Assembly: GCA_037893225.1 (NCBI GenBank) | Contig: JAZGUH010000112.1 | Location: forward strand, 868,001-932,000 | Reading direction: 5' to 3' | Length of the DNA: 64,000 nt | From: Hippasteria phrygiana | Taxonomy: Eukaryota; Echinodermata; Asteroidea; Valvatida; Goniasteridae | Shown here: piece after piece, positions 9,374 through 20,244 of the stretch | Position numbering within the stretch: position 1 is the stretch's first letter | Layout of the letters: every line of letters begins with the position of its first letter | Translations under genes and position numbers: made by a program | Notes under the pieces: model-generated | What the model was told of the DNA's origin: nothing | Database searches by the model: none | What the model saw: only the letters and a program-made list of their open reading frames with translations

Positions 9374-11400
9374 TCATCGTTTAGCAATTTTACCAGATAC
9401 ATAATTGGACTTTGTTTGTATCTGTGTTTTATAACGTGGAACATCAAGGAGAGTGGAATTTCTAAGTACACGATCTGAAACCGATTGTCGAGTTGGTGGT
9501 AAGAAGTGTCGGTGTCTAATAGACGTCAACATCGAGTTGGCAAATTTCACAGTTATTGCGTGCGTCTAACCGACAGCTCCTGGATATTAAATTTACATAA
9601 AAGGTCAGTATAGGGCAAACAATTTGGGTATACTATATACGAAGTGCACGTTTTTGCACTCGTTCCAGGCGTTGAGATTTTGTTGTTGTATATGCCCGAA
9701 GACCAAATAACTGCTCCTTACTCTAAAGTTGGAAGAATGTACATTCTATATATTGAAATAGGATCATCAACACTAACACCATTCTTCTTTAGCCTACTTA
9801 AAATAAACAGACGTCTGGATGCATTGGTAATGAGGCACTGTATCTGTTTTGGATGATAATTCCAAGTAATTTTGTAGATGTGACTACCTTCGGCTGAGGG
9901 GGCAAATTACGCAAAAAGGAAACCTGCATAATTTTGCATTTTTGTTGATTAGGTGTCATGTCATTGGTCTCACACCAGTCAACAAGTGAATACACATGAT
10001 TCTGCAAATTAGAATTGCGAGTCCTAGGAACTACTTCAAGCAAGGCGAGGTCATCCACATATTTCCATCGATTAATCAGAGTGCAAGCAGCATCATTAAC
10101 CATGGCTAAGAAAATTATAGGCCCAATTTTGTGCCTTGGGGGACACCACAGGTGAGGCTCATTATCTCTTGACGTAACCCCACGGTAACGGACTGTTTGT
10201 GAACGATTAGTTAAAAAAACTACAAAGTGTGGGTAAGATAGAGCGATCAACACCAAGATGAATAAATTTTTGCTACTGCAATCGTGTGATTTATACGGTC
10301 AAAAGCTTTGCTGAAATCTATGGTGCAAATATTTGCATAATTCCCGGGTTTGTCCAGACGCTTATGAATAGTATTTAGCATACTAATTAAGTAATGCTCA
10401 ACAGAACAGCCTTTCACGTTATCAAACGACCTCTCGAATGTCATCCATTACCCATTCAGCCAAAAAACCTTCAAATATCCGTGCTATCACCGATGCAATC
10501 GAGATTGGTCGCAACTGATCAAATGTACTAACAGGATTTATTATAGGAACCGGACAAACCGATGCTTTTTTCCAAATATTTGGGTAACATCCCACTTTCA
10601 GACATACATTAAATATATGGGCGAGTGGAATCGACATCTCGTAAGCAAACTCTTTAAACAATCGTGTAATTATTAAATGGGCAATCATCAGGATGGCCTG
10701 CTTTGGAGGTATTCAACCTTGATAGATGCCTATAAACCTGTTGACGTAATATCATTGGTGGTAATGACAAAGCCGTACTAAGTATGGTGTTAATAAACTC
10801 GTATCGTGGACCGCCAAACTATAACTGATCTTTGAAAAATGCAAATTAAGATCATTAGCTATCTCAACAAGTAATTTGTCAGAATTTGGAAAATTGATAT
10901 GAGGTTTTGTTTGCCCAGTAAGATGATTTATTTATTTATTACATTTCTTTACCCAGGGTGTGCCCAAACAGTTTAAAACTGGTTTCCATTGGGGCCCTGC
11001 ATAATATTAGTTAAAACTGAATATTTACACATTCATACAAAATATTTAAACAAATACAATAATGTTTATGAAATAAAAAATCTATTTTCGGTTAACTTTT
11101 CTAATCTCCAGTAGAAGCCTATTGCTGATTTACGGGATGGGCGAAAAAACCCGCGAATAAAAACCTTGGCTTGTGCCATTTACCTGGCTCTGACTTTTTT
11201 AGGTGTTCGATTTTACTTTGGTAAACATTTTGTTTCGCTGCCCGAATCATAATTTGAACATGATTTCGTAACCGTCTATAATCACCATTCTGTTTAAAAG
11301 CAGGATTGAGGCATACTGAAGCCAAACAGGCAATTTTCTGCCGTGAAATAATATTAAAGTTTACTTTGAGAGCTGTTTTTATCAAGCCCCGTCTATGTCC
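9374..11400 (-). mobile_element. Degenerate LINE retrotransposon (reverse transcriptase)
   Basis: Pieces of a non-LTR reverse transcriptase read 3'-ward on the - strand. 11385-11119 holds a basic pre-RT stretch (DYRRLRNHVQ, KSEPGKW). 10730-10445 holds IWKKASVCPVP and RPISI.SVIARIFEGFLAEW. 10444-10250 holds the catalytic-palm start TIDFSKAFDRINH. 10160-9800 holds the KIGPIIF and YVDDLALLE motifs (the YxDD catalytic box). Then RLFILSRLKKNGVS and RLERVQKRALRI follow, with a C-terminus NSTLLDVPRYKTQ ending at a stop near 9374. Stops and frameshifts separate the pieces, so it is dead. The motif order is that of CR1/Jockey-type LINEs; exact clade not decided. A LINE-tail repeat interrupts it at about 10930-11098. 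Confidence 0.85.
10930..11098 (+). repeat. LINE-tail-like repeat, copy 1
   Basis: Contains ATTTATTTATTTATTACATTTC, CCCAGGGTGTGCCCAAACAG and AAAACTGGTTTCCATT. The same sequence is inverted at 28232-28378. The TTTATT-type end suggests a retrotransposon 3' tail, here inserted inside the LINE between its pre-RT and RT portions. Confidence 0.65.
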
Positions 11401-12030
11401 GCTGGTGCCATTTGTCTTAAAGTCGTCGATGGGGGAGAAAACAATCTGATGTCATGATGAGAAGCCTGCCTGTATGTGCTAATACAAAGTCTTCTTGCAG
11501 CCGCCTTTCATTTGCAGTATGATCAGCTTATACGCAGACCTTGATTTGAAAGGAAGAGCTCAAGTCGGACTTAGAATTACTCCCTGGGGCAGAGGTTGGC
11601 GGCTTCAACTTTGCTCCCATGGCTCGCTCTCAAGACAAGACCAAGGCCATGAGCTATCACTTTTCTCTCGAGGCGCTCAAGTTGCCAGGGATCAAAATGT
11701 GAAGAATACACTTGCGATCGTCTTGCGACAATAGAATTAGAAATAGATTTTCACAAGCCGGAAATATAGAATAGATTATGTCCCTCAAGTTCACGCTATA
11801 GTTCTCGTTTCCATTACAATTCAAAGGTCACTACGAAGGTTTAATTAATCCCATTCACCTACGCACCCGAATGACCCAGGTCTGCATTTGTAATCAAACG
11901 GCAAGGTTGTCATTGTTTGCAATACACGCCGAAATGGATTAGCAATGGGCTGAAGCTCAACCAAGATCTTCTCACTCAGTCATTCATTTAATTCCCGCGC
12001 GTCACCCATACGCAGTCAGTGACATAGGAG
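11400..12030. other. No gene recognised
   Basis: Includes GCTGGTGCCATTTGTCTTAA near 11401, similar to the 47469-48073 hairpin element, so at least partly repeat-derived. No supported coding region. Confidence 0.45.
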
Positions 12031-12034
12031 CACG

Positions 12035-12600
12035 AAATGAGCTGAAAGTCGCACTGTGGCCTTTGGACTTCCAAGTCGAAAAATCAATTCTTCACTGCTA
12101 AAATCAAATTTGGGGATTTTAACATGTTTACACTTGAAAAGCCACATTCTATCACATCTCAGAGTTTTAAAATTGAATTCAATGTGGAAATATTTCAAAT
12201 CGGTGATTTCTGCATGTTTTGAACTCGGGTTATAGAGTATCGAAGTCTGACGTCAGTTGGCATGACACCTGGTTCCAAACAAATGTAAATTTCGACTGTT
12301 CCTTTGTTAACAGCCAGTCAGGCAAACACATAACAAAAAGTATTCTAGTTCCAAACATTGCATTGACGTCATCACTCGCTCTATAATGTGCACAAGTCAC
12401 AAATTTCGACCTTCATTTTCTCAAAAGAAGGGGTCAAGACTCTAGCAACTTCAAAAGGTTGTAGCAGGGCCCAGGAATGAGCTACAGCAACAACCAACAC
12501 ATCGAATTAATGATTATTGCATGTCATTTCAGGAAATACCTCCATCGGGTTCACGTTGTGCTACTTTCCATCTGTTTCGTATGCCAGTTTTTTTGTGTGG
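12035..12600. repeat. Dispersed repeat family M, copy 1 (interrupted by a MITE)
   Basis: Shares blocks such as CTATCA.ATC.CAGAGTTTTAAA, TAATGTGCAC, TCAAGACTCTAG and TTTCAGGAAATACC with 53090-53420 and 60668-61205. MITE copy 12232-12384 is inserted in it. The 60.7-kb copy shows the uninterrupted site (GGGTTTATAATGTGCAC). Confidence 0.6.
12232..12384 (+). mobile_element. MITE family C, copy 2 (two CREs, upstream of GPCR)
   Basis: Runs from ATAGAGTATCGAAGTCTGAC to CACTCGCTCTAT, inserted in repeat M with TATA on both sides. Two perfect TGACGTCA palindromes (12248-12255 and 12364-12371) lie 565-690 bp upstream of the receptor start codon. TGACGTCA is the consensus cAMP-response element; whether it acts here is unknown. 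Confidence 0.85.
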
Positions 12601-12935
12601 ATAATTTTTCACCGCTGTGGTGTTGCTAATGCGATATCGTTGCTGATGAGACGTTTGGATGTGGAGCACCTAATGGAAATGCTTGCCGAACACAGTGACA
12701 TACGCAGATAAGTTGTGACGTTATGACTACAAAGGTCACGGCTCGTTCTGATCGAAGTTAAGTGCAGCCCGACGAACAGTTATCAGTGTAAATGCTTGGG
12801 CATATTTACATACAGCTTGAGTATAGAAGCATCACTGTTCGAGGGAGACATTTATGGGGACCTGCATTTTTGATTTCCGATATCTGAAACTCGAAGGTGG
12901 GAAAGTCTCCAGCCTATCAATAAAAAAACTTTAAA

Positions 12936-14939
12936 ATGTGGTGTTTTTCGGTCTTGGTTGTCGTCTGGTTTTCTCAGGTGAAACGGGGTAATTCTGAGGT
13001 ACCGTCAGGCGTGTTAGTGAATTACACCAGACCTGGTGACTTCATCATCGGGGGGATTTTTCCCCTGCATCAGGCCGACAACTGCCGGGCAGAGAAGAGA
13101 AGCCACATCCTGGAGCGAGTCGAGACCATGGTCTTCGCTCTCGAGGAGATCAACGCCAACGAGGGCATCCTGGCCAACGTAACCCTGGGCTTCGACATCC
13201 GAGAGTCCTGCTACATGGAAGACGCTTCCATGTGGTCTGCCCTGTCGATCCTGGGCCGGTATCTCCCGAGTGGAATCGATGCGGCTGCCACGGGCAACGT
13301 GCCGAACAGCAATTTAATCGGCATCGTCGGTACGAGCCGTAGCTCCACCAGCATCCTAGCGGCAAAGGCTACCAACCTCTACGAGATACCAATGATCTCT
13401 GGCTACGCGACCAGCGATGAACTCAGCGACAAGGACAGGTTCCCTTACTTCCTGCGAACTGCCCCGCCGGACAAGCTCCAGGCACAGGCCATCATAGACG
13501 CGCTGCTCGAGTTTAACTGGAAGTACATCGGCGTCATGTACTCCATCGACACGTACGGTATACGCGGCACGCAGGAGTTGCTTAACCTCGCAGATAAACA
13601 TGACATCTGCGTGGCGTTTTCAATAGCGGTCCGGAAGACGGCCACGGAGTCCGAAATTCAGGAAGCTGTGACGAAGGTCCTGGAGTTCGATAAAGCCAAG
13701 GTGTACGTGATGTTCGGCGGCTACCAGGGGATGTACAGAATCTTACAGGAGTTTCACAAGATCAGACCGACCGAAAAAGTCACGCTCGTCGGAAGCGATG
13801 CGTTCCGTTATTTCCACGAGCACGGCCTGCAGGACATGAGTTTGGGCAACCTGTTTTTCAGCTTGAATTTCCATCAGGTTCCGGGCTTCGACGAGTACTT
13901 CAATGACTTGGTGGCGTCCAGTGATCAGAACCCATGGTTTTCCGAGTACAAGGGACTGTGGATGATGGAACTGGGTTGTTCTGATTTCAGTCGTTGCTAC
14001 ATCTCCACGAGTAACCGCTCCAGCCCAGCTTACCACGCGGTGTACGCCTTCGCGCACGCCCTGGACGATATGCTGCGTGCTCGCTGTGGAGCGTCTTTCC
14101 TAAGTCGAGATTGTGAGCTCTTCCGTTCCGGGATCAGAGGGCGAGAGTTTCTGCCCTTTCTTCTGAACGTAACTTTCCAGGGAATAGACGGTCTCTTTCG
14201 GTTTGATGCTAACGGGGACCCCGAAGGCGCCTACAACGTTAACAGCTTTCGCAACGGAGACTTCTACCAAGTGGGCACCTGGGACTCACGCAAAACCGAC
14301 CATCTATTCAGCATCAACAAGGAGAACATCCCCTGGCCCGACGGGGTGGGGAAGCCAACTTTCTCCCTCTGCATCGACCAGTGCCCCCTTGGATACATCA
14401 TTGTTCCTCTCGAGAAAAAATGCTGCAAGGGGTGTCAGAAATGCCCAAACAACTCTATCGTCGACGGCGGTAAGTGCTCCACGTGTCCTAGAAGGTTCTG
14501 GCCGGACGAGGGAACTTTCAGCGAGTGCCAGGAAATCGAGGCCTCGACGTTTGCGGTCAGTGAAGCATCAGTCCTGGTCATACTGGTGTTGAGTTTGGTC
14601 GGTATCTGCTTCTCATGTCTCAGCCTAGCGGGGATGACGTACTACCGCAACCATCCCTTGGTCAAAGCCACAAGCAGGGAGCTGAGCTTCATATCCATCG
14701 TAGGCACCATGTTGGCCTTCTTCATCCTCTTTGCGTTTCTGCCGCATCCCACTGCTGCCACCTGCGCTGTCTCTGAGGCCATCATCTCCATCTGCGTAAC
14801 GCTGACCTACGCCCCCACCCTCCTCAAGGTAAACCGCATCTTCAGGATCTTCGAGTCCAGCAAGAAGTCCACCCAACGTCCCCGATTTGTGAGACCCAAA
14901 CACCAACTGATTCTGGCGGCCATACTCATATCCGTGCAG
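12936..14939 (+). CDS. Metabotropic glutamate receptor-like class C GPCR, exon 1
   Basis: A cell-surface receptor of the class C family, likely sensing an extracellular amino acid and coupling to G proteins. This exon (668 codons) encodes a signal peptide (about residues 1-20), the Venus-flytrap ligand domain (about 35-455), the nine-cysteine linker (about 479-530; C..C..CC..C..C..C..C..C), TM1-TM3 and the start of TM4. The start is secure: an in-frame TAA lies 13-15 bases upstream. Flytrap motifs include ERVETM, EINAN, IPMISGYAT, LSDK, PYFLRTAPPD and GSDAF. By motif alignment, several positions that hold glutamate in mGluRs are kept (Arg in ERVE, Ser in RSSTS, Thr in YAT, Asp in PPD, Tyr in DTYG, Asp in GSD); a distal Lys appears as Arg. 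Those ligand assignments are recalled family knowledge. It ends at CAG|GTAAGA, phase 0. The unusually long single exon suggests intron loss. Confidence 0.93.
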
Positions 14940-16121
14940 GTAAGATAAACTCAGTTTAATTACAAATATTTACAACTTGATAAATGTGCTAACCAATACG
15001 TACATTTTAAATTAAGTAGCTATATGTTAATCATTGTGAACACGATGGAAACGGAGGGGTCACAATGTAAACACATATCTTGACATATGCACCCTTATGG
15101 GGTACCACTATTGTCCACATTTACGTCCCTACTATTATTCTCCTTTGTTCCTGATGAAATTTTAAACTCCATAGCGTTTTCCCTGTGGGGCCCCAAGATG
15201 TCTAAATACTACTTTGTGGGGTCCCATTCGTCCTATTGTTACCTTTCTTCCCTGTACCCCATAAGGAGTATAATGTAAGAACACCTTTCCTCACACTATT
15301 ATCACTCTGTGGCCCAGGGTAAACACTAATTAAACTGTAATTGTGTCCATCACTTCTTTGTTCGCGATCGGCAACATTGTTCAACATTGTTGATATCAAT
15401 GGGACATGTCAGCGTGAAAGGTTAGCAATAAAATTGGGTCGTGCTTCAACTTGTGCGCAACCATAGAATCTAACAGCTTGTCACTATCGTCAAAAATTAT
15501 GTTGATGATATAACAAACATACTTTGGAATCTTGCAAGTTGCGAAACTGTACGAGTAAAGCTCATTCACACTCGAATCATTAGCAACGGGAAAAACCACT
15601 CTTACTGGAAAATCAAAGTCACCGATAAGAACAGCATTTGCAGACGGTTGTACTACGAGGGGTTCGAATCCCACCAGGAGATAATTGTGTATTAAACTGC
15701 TTGGTCGTGGGGAATTTCCTTGGAATTTGGAACCCGCACGTAAAAATGGCATGTCATTCAATGTCATCTCTTGAAAGATTTTTGGCTGCATTGTTGTACA
15801 GTCGTACCGGTAATACTTTGTCGTGGTGGTCCTCAACTCTTATCTAGAAGAAACATATAAACTAAAGGAAAATAATTACTTGTGTCATCAGGACGAGGAC
15901 TACCGAAAGTAATTTATAAAGCATTTCCGATCTAATGGTACCGGTATAGTTTGTGGCATTGCTTCCAACACTCATCCCCTTTGTAATTGCTGTAGGGATT
16001 ACTAACATATTTTTAAGCAAAAAGTTTATAGGGCCTAGCCACTTTGTTATTTTCGCTCAGTAGCTCATTTGGAAAAGAAAATAAACAACCACATAAGTTC
16101 TCTGTTGTTGAATCGTTTTAG
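14940..16121 (+). other. Intron of the class C GPCR gene
   Basis: GT donor at 14940-14941 (GTAAGA) and AG acceptor at 16120-16121 (TCGTTTTAG). It contains an inverted pair CCTTATGGGGTAC (15092-15104) / GTACCCCATAAGG (15254-15266), probably a small MITE, and a tRNA B-box-like GGTTCGAATCCCACC near 15661. No other gene seen. Confidence 0.9.
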
Positions 16122-16610
16122 ATTGTCGTTGTCGTGGTCTCGGTGATCGTCAGCCCGTCCAAGCCGGAGTATTTGATTCCAGACCCACAGGCGAAGTACG
16201 TGGAGATCTACTGTCTCTTCCAGAGCGGTTTCCTGGCCTCCTGCGTCTACAACCTGCTGCTGATCCTGGCCTGCTGCTATTACGCCTTCAAGACCCGCAA
16301 GGCGCCCAGCAACTACAACGAGTCCAAGTTCATCGCGGTCAGCGTGTACTCCACGCTGGTGCTGTGCCTAGCCGCCGTGCCGGTCTACACCACGGCCGTG
16401 GCTGTCCTGCAGAAGGTAGCCACCCTCTGCATGGCGCTGCTGCTCAACGCCTACCTGACGCTGGTCTGCGTCTACCTTCCCAAGCTCTACGCTGCGCGTT
16501 TCGTCAAGGACGTTCGGGTGATGGATTGGAACAGCTCCGTCCAAGACTCCAGGGTAAAGCCGGCATCAACCGTGTCGACACATGTCGATCAGCCGGCAGC
16601 GGGACAGTAA
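16122..16610 (+). CDS. Metabotropic glutamate receptor-like class C GPCR, exon 2
   Basis: Continues the receptor from phase 0: IVVVVVSVIVSP completes TM4, interrupted by the intron. TM5 (ASCVYNLLLILACCYYAFKT), TM6 (KFIAVSVYSTLVLCLAAVPV) and TM7 (CMALLLNAYLTLVCVYLPKL) follow. NYNESKF matches the class C NFNEAKF intracellular signature before TM6, and LPKLY matches the conserved end of TM7. The cytoplasmic tail is short (about 45 residues) with no Homer-type PPxxF motif seen. The total protein is 830 aa, close to vertebrate mGluR length minus their long tails. Stop TAA at 16608-16610. Confidence 0.93.
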   Translation: MVVVVVSVIVSPSKPEYLIPDPQAKYVEIYCLFQSGFLASCVYNLLLILACCYYAFKTRKAPSNYNESKFIAVSVYSTLVLCLAAVPVYTTAVAVLQKVATLCMALLLNAYLTLVCVYLPKLYAARFVKDVRVMDWNSSVQDSRVKPASTVSTHVDQPAAGQ

Positions 16611-16922
16611 GTTTACAATGGCCGCACTGTCTTTGCAAGCAGGCTCCAAAATTCACGTGATGCATTTGTATCCCACAGAAGCCAAGAGTGTCTAAAGCGC
16701 CTCTTTCATAGCCTCACATTTCTCTTAAGCGGTGGTGCATCTAGGCCTATCTGTCGTAGCAGTCCATCGGTACCAACAATGTAGCCCAGTTTCTCGTTCG
16801 CAGCGTTGCGTTTGTGTTTGACGTCGGATGCATCTCTGTAGCTAGCTAGCTAAGCTAGCTGTGTCTCTTTAGAGAGAACGGAGTTACTCTTTGGCGTGAT
16901 TAACTCCCGGTCGCGACTTACT

Positions 16923-18008
16923 GAAGCCCCGATCCCACTTACGCGAATTTGACGACGAATTAACGCAAAGTCGATTCGTGTCATTTCCTAATGAATCGCA
17001 AACATGTCGTTAGTACTTCGTAATTGAATTCTTTGAGTGTCGTAATTATTCGCAAGACTTCGTAAACATCTCGTATTGTCGCGTAAGTCGTGGTGTCAAT
17101 TTTGAAATTTTCAAAACTTTTACGAAGCGCTACGATTTCGTAAGCCTTCGCAATATGTCGCAACGGTGTCTTAATTGCTTCGCGAATGCATCGTAATCTT
17201 TCGTAACCATATCGGGCTGTTTCGGCAAATTTTTCCCTCAACAAAGTGTCACGACAGTTCACGAAGTAGTTGCGAAGCAGTTACGACACGTTACGAAGTT
17301 TACGACATGGTAACGAAGTAATTACGAAATGGTTACGAACCAAGCCGAAAAAGTAGCGTCAACACGAAACACATGTGTTTTGGCGCGAACCGTTTACGAA
17401 TTTGGTTACGAATTGACGAGAAAAACGACAGAATCATTCACGAAATCATTAGGACATTACGACTCAGTTATGAAGCGTTTGCGACTTTGACGAAGCACTT
17501 ACGACGCGGTTACGAACTTGCCGACGTGGTTCGAAACAACACGTTACGACGCCAACAAGAACACGTGGGAAAAACGTGATGAATCAGCGGTTTGCGGCGT
17601 TTTGTCTTCACTTTCGTATTGTCGTCGCCGGATTCCTTGAAGAACGAGAACCGCAGCCGCCGGAAGGAGGTTTTCCTCTTCAACAGCAGCCGCTTCCAGT
17701 ACATCAGAGTTGGTGAACATGATGCAACATGAGAAAATACAAGTACAGGTTCTCAACGCGCGCGTCACCACGTGACGTTAAGTTCGCAACAAGTTCGTAT
17801 ATATCGCAAAATGTCGTAAATGCGTCGTATACGCGTCGAAGTGTCGTTAATACCTCGTAACATGTCATGTTAATTCGTAACACTTTCGGTCTGTTTCGTA
17901 AACAATTCGTCACATTTCGTATTTATATTGTAACCGTTTCGTATTGGTTCGCAATCAAATCGTGAGAGTTGTAACCGTTTCGTAACCGTTTCGTATAAAA
18001 TCGGGGCT
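16923..18008. mobile_element. Terminal-repeat cassette packed with TTACGA words
   Basis: A 1,086-bp unit with inverted ends AGCCCCGAT (16925-16933) and ATCGGGGCT (18000-18008), and TTACT on both flanks (16918-16922 and 18009-18013). The interior is dominated by diverged TTACGAA/TTCGTAA words. They read mostly as TCGTAA in 16980-17225, as TTACGA in 17280-17520, and as TCGTAA again in 17800-18000. The short open frames rich in R/Y/V are by-products. No transposase; class unknown. Confidence 0.75.
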
Positions 18009-18009
18009 T

Positions 18010-18930
18010 TACTCACAGCCGCGAGATCGTGGAAGAGGAAGAGGTACCAGACAGCGACACTATTGGGCTTCAGTGATATTCATGCTATCACGTATGCATG
18101 CACGATTTGTTTCTGTTCTTTTGATTGGGGTGGGGGCCGTTTTATACAAATTCTGCATTCATATCTAGGGGGCCTACATATATTGCCTTTATAGGGCGAG
18201 TATGCAAAGCATGACACACTGGGTAAATCTCGTGAGAAATCAGTCACCAAACACGGCATTTGAGATTTCTAGAAGTTCCGCTAGGACAGGTCTCATACAA
18301 AGAACAGCATTGCGTTCACGAAAGTTAAGGAATGGTTTCAGTAACTGGATAATTCTAGCATGAAAAAAATGTTATTTATTAAGAATAAATGTAATTTAGA
18401 ATTCATACCAGACACGCTTAGCAGCTGGAAAATTTCCTGATAATTTTAAGATTGATTTACAATCGTCCGGAGGCTTATTGTGAGGCTGGATGAGACAACG
18501 CGGCAGAAGAATACGGCTATGGCAGTGCGCGCCCCCCCCCCACCCCCCCCCCCCCCCAATAATTTCCCCCTTGTCGCAAGAAAAAATTGCACGGAGTGAG
18601 GTCTGGGGATCTGGGTGGCCACTCGTCACAGACCTTATTCCTAGAGTCATGATGTGTACATAAATGCCCCACTTATCCCGAACAAAACCAAATCTGAAAT
18701 AGCAACTTCAAATTGTCTCTGATCAGTCATGCATGATGCTACCATCATAATTTCATATATGAAAGAAGACAATAGGATTTATTAATTTTCTCTCTTTATC
18801 GTGTTAGATTTTCTGTGCAATATTTTCGTAATCTGTGCAATTCCTTGTCTATATTACATATTTTACTTATTAATTGTGTGATTGTGTATTTTTTTGTGAA
18901 TTGCCTAAATAAAGTAGTATTATTATTATT
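18010..18930. other. No gene; contains polyC repeat
   Basis: The 3' side of the GPCR. About 18515-18560 holds C-rich tracts preceded by ACGGCTATGGCAGTG, the inverse of the poly-G repeat at 3.0 kb. An ATT microsatellite sits at 18915-18933, abutting the mariner. No gene recognised. Confidence 0.55.
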
Positions 18931-18993
18931 ATTACCAGGTGCGATAAAAAAGTTCCGAGACTGCGCTTATAACAAGCAAAAACTGTACGTGAT

Positions 18994-19322
18994 TTAAATC
19001 TGGCCGCCATCCACTTCAAAGTAGTCCCCTTGTGCAGCGATACACCGCTAGCTCCGAGCGCTCCTGCCACGCTTGGAACGCTCCCTGGAAATCCCGTTCC
19101 GTAAGCGCGTCAAGCACCATCTGCGATTCTCGCTGGATCTCCTCCACAGTGTCAAAACGGCGACCCTTCAGCTTGAACTTTATTTTGGGGAACAGAAAGA
19201 AGTCGCAGGTAGCCAAATCCGGCGAGTAGGGGGGTGGGGAGCGACGATTGTGTTGTTGCGGGCGAGAAACTCGCGCGTTTTCAACGCGCTGTGAGCGGCC
19301 GCGTTGTCATGTTGGAGCCACA
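18994..19322 (-). pseudogene. Mariner transposase C-terminal fragment
   Basis: The - strand gives HDNAAAHSALKTREFLARNN, then TIVAPHPP, a one-base frameshift, SPDLATCDFFLFPKIKFKLK, GRRFDTVEEIQRESQMVLDA, a second frameshift, then RCIAAQGDYFEVDGGQI and stop. HDNA..H and SPDLA.CDFFLFPK are the second and third catalytic blocks of mariner DD34D transposases. Frameshifts and a missing N-terminus make it inactive. Confidence 0.88.
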
Positions 19323-19693
19323 GATAATATAATTAAAGACTAGATGGGCAGCGCGTACAGACGCGCATTCTGCCATATGGGCAGCGCCATTTTTCAGCGC
19401 GTGGGGCGACGCACATTTTGATGACACGTCTGTCACAGCAATAAAAGACGACCAGGAAGCCAATATTATTTTACTGAATTAATTTTAATCTGTTTGACGC
19501 AATGTGTGAATAAATGTTTTCAAAAATCTCAATTCGATTACTTTTGTATTGAGTGACGTTCTCACTCTCGGTGCGCGTCGCCCCACGCACTACAGTGCGT
19601 AGAGCGTCCATGAGAGAACGGGGAAATTTGTGAACACTCAATGGCGCGTCTGTACGCGCTGCCCATCTAGTCTTTTTAATTCAATATCTATGG
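19321..19693. mobile_element. MITE nested in mariner
   Basis: About 370 bp. GACTAGATGGGCAGCGCGTA continuing CAGACGCGC (from 19340) is exactly inverted at 19643-19671. Weaker pairing extends outward to (C/T)AGATA.T...AATTAAA. The imperfect direct repeat GCTCCAAC-AT on both sides looks like a 9-11-bp target duplication. An inner GCGCGTSGGGCGACGCAC motif is also inverted. Non-coding. Confidence 0.78.
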
Positions 19694-20065
19694 TTGGAGC
19701 ACCCAATTGACCTATCGCCGTTTGCGAGTTAACCACGCCCCTAAGACAACCCTATGGGAATTTTGTGTGCTAATTTTTGTTTGTCTCAGATTTTGCGCGT
19801 TCCACGTAGAATTATAATTGATGTAATTGGACAATAATTCACAAGCTGCGCAAGACTTCTGCTCAAGTTTCAGGTCCATGGTGAAATCGCAAATGGGCAC
19901 GTACCAGTGGTCACAAAAATGCGTGTAACACAGGTGATGATATCAAGCGATGTAATATACTTTACTCCCAAAAGATATTGCTTACACCCGTTATATGCGC
20001 ATTACTGTGCTGCGCTCCGTTCGTTCGCAACAGGAACAGTCTCGGAACTTTTTGATCGCAACTCG

Positions 20066-20244
20066 TAACCGTGCACAAAATCAGTTAAAACAGAATGGTT
20101 TTCAATATTTTCTCTTTCAAATAACTCGGAGGACGAATTGTATATTATATTTAATCACACAAAGTATGAACACTGTGTGCACATGTGTTGACAGCAATGC
20201 TATATCATTCCGTTTCCCATGAGTTGCTTTCTACTGAAAACTTA
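20066..20244. other. Intergenic, no gene
   Basis: Short stretch between the mariner and the next element; only short open frames. Confidence 0.5.

Larger units (their letters stand above)
18935..20065 (-). mobile_element. Internally deleted mariner element with nested insertion
   Basis: Terminal inverted repeats GCGATAAAAAAGTTCCGAGA (left) and TCTCGGAACTTTTTGATCGC (right) are bordered by TA (18933-18934 and 20066-20067), as in Tc1/mariner. A transposase C-terminal fragment lies at 18994-19322, and a second element (about 19321-19693) is inserted beside it. Without the insertion the mariner is about 760 bp, so much of the transposase is gone. Confidence 0.85.

Noticed and set aside
13150..14906. 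Several antisense frames of 66-104 aa within the GPCR exon
   Set aside because: Shadows of a strongly supported coding exon.
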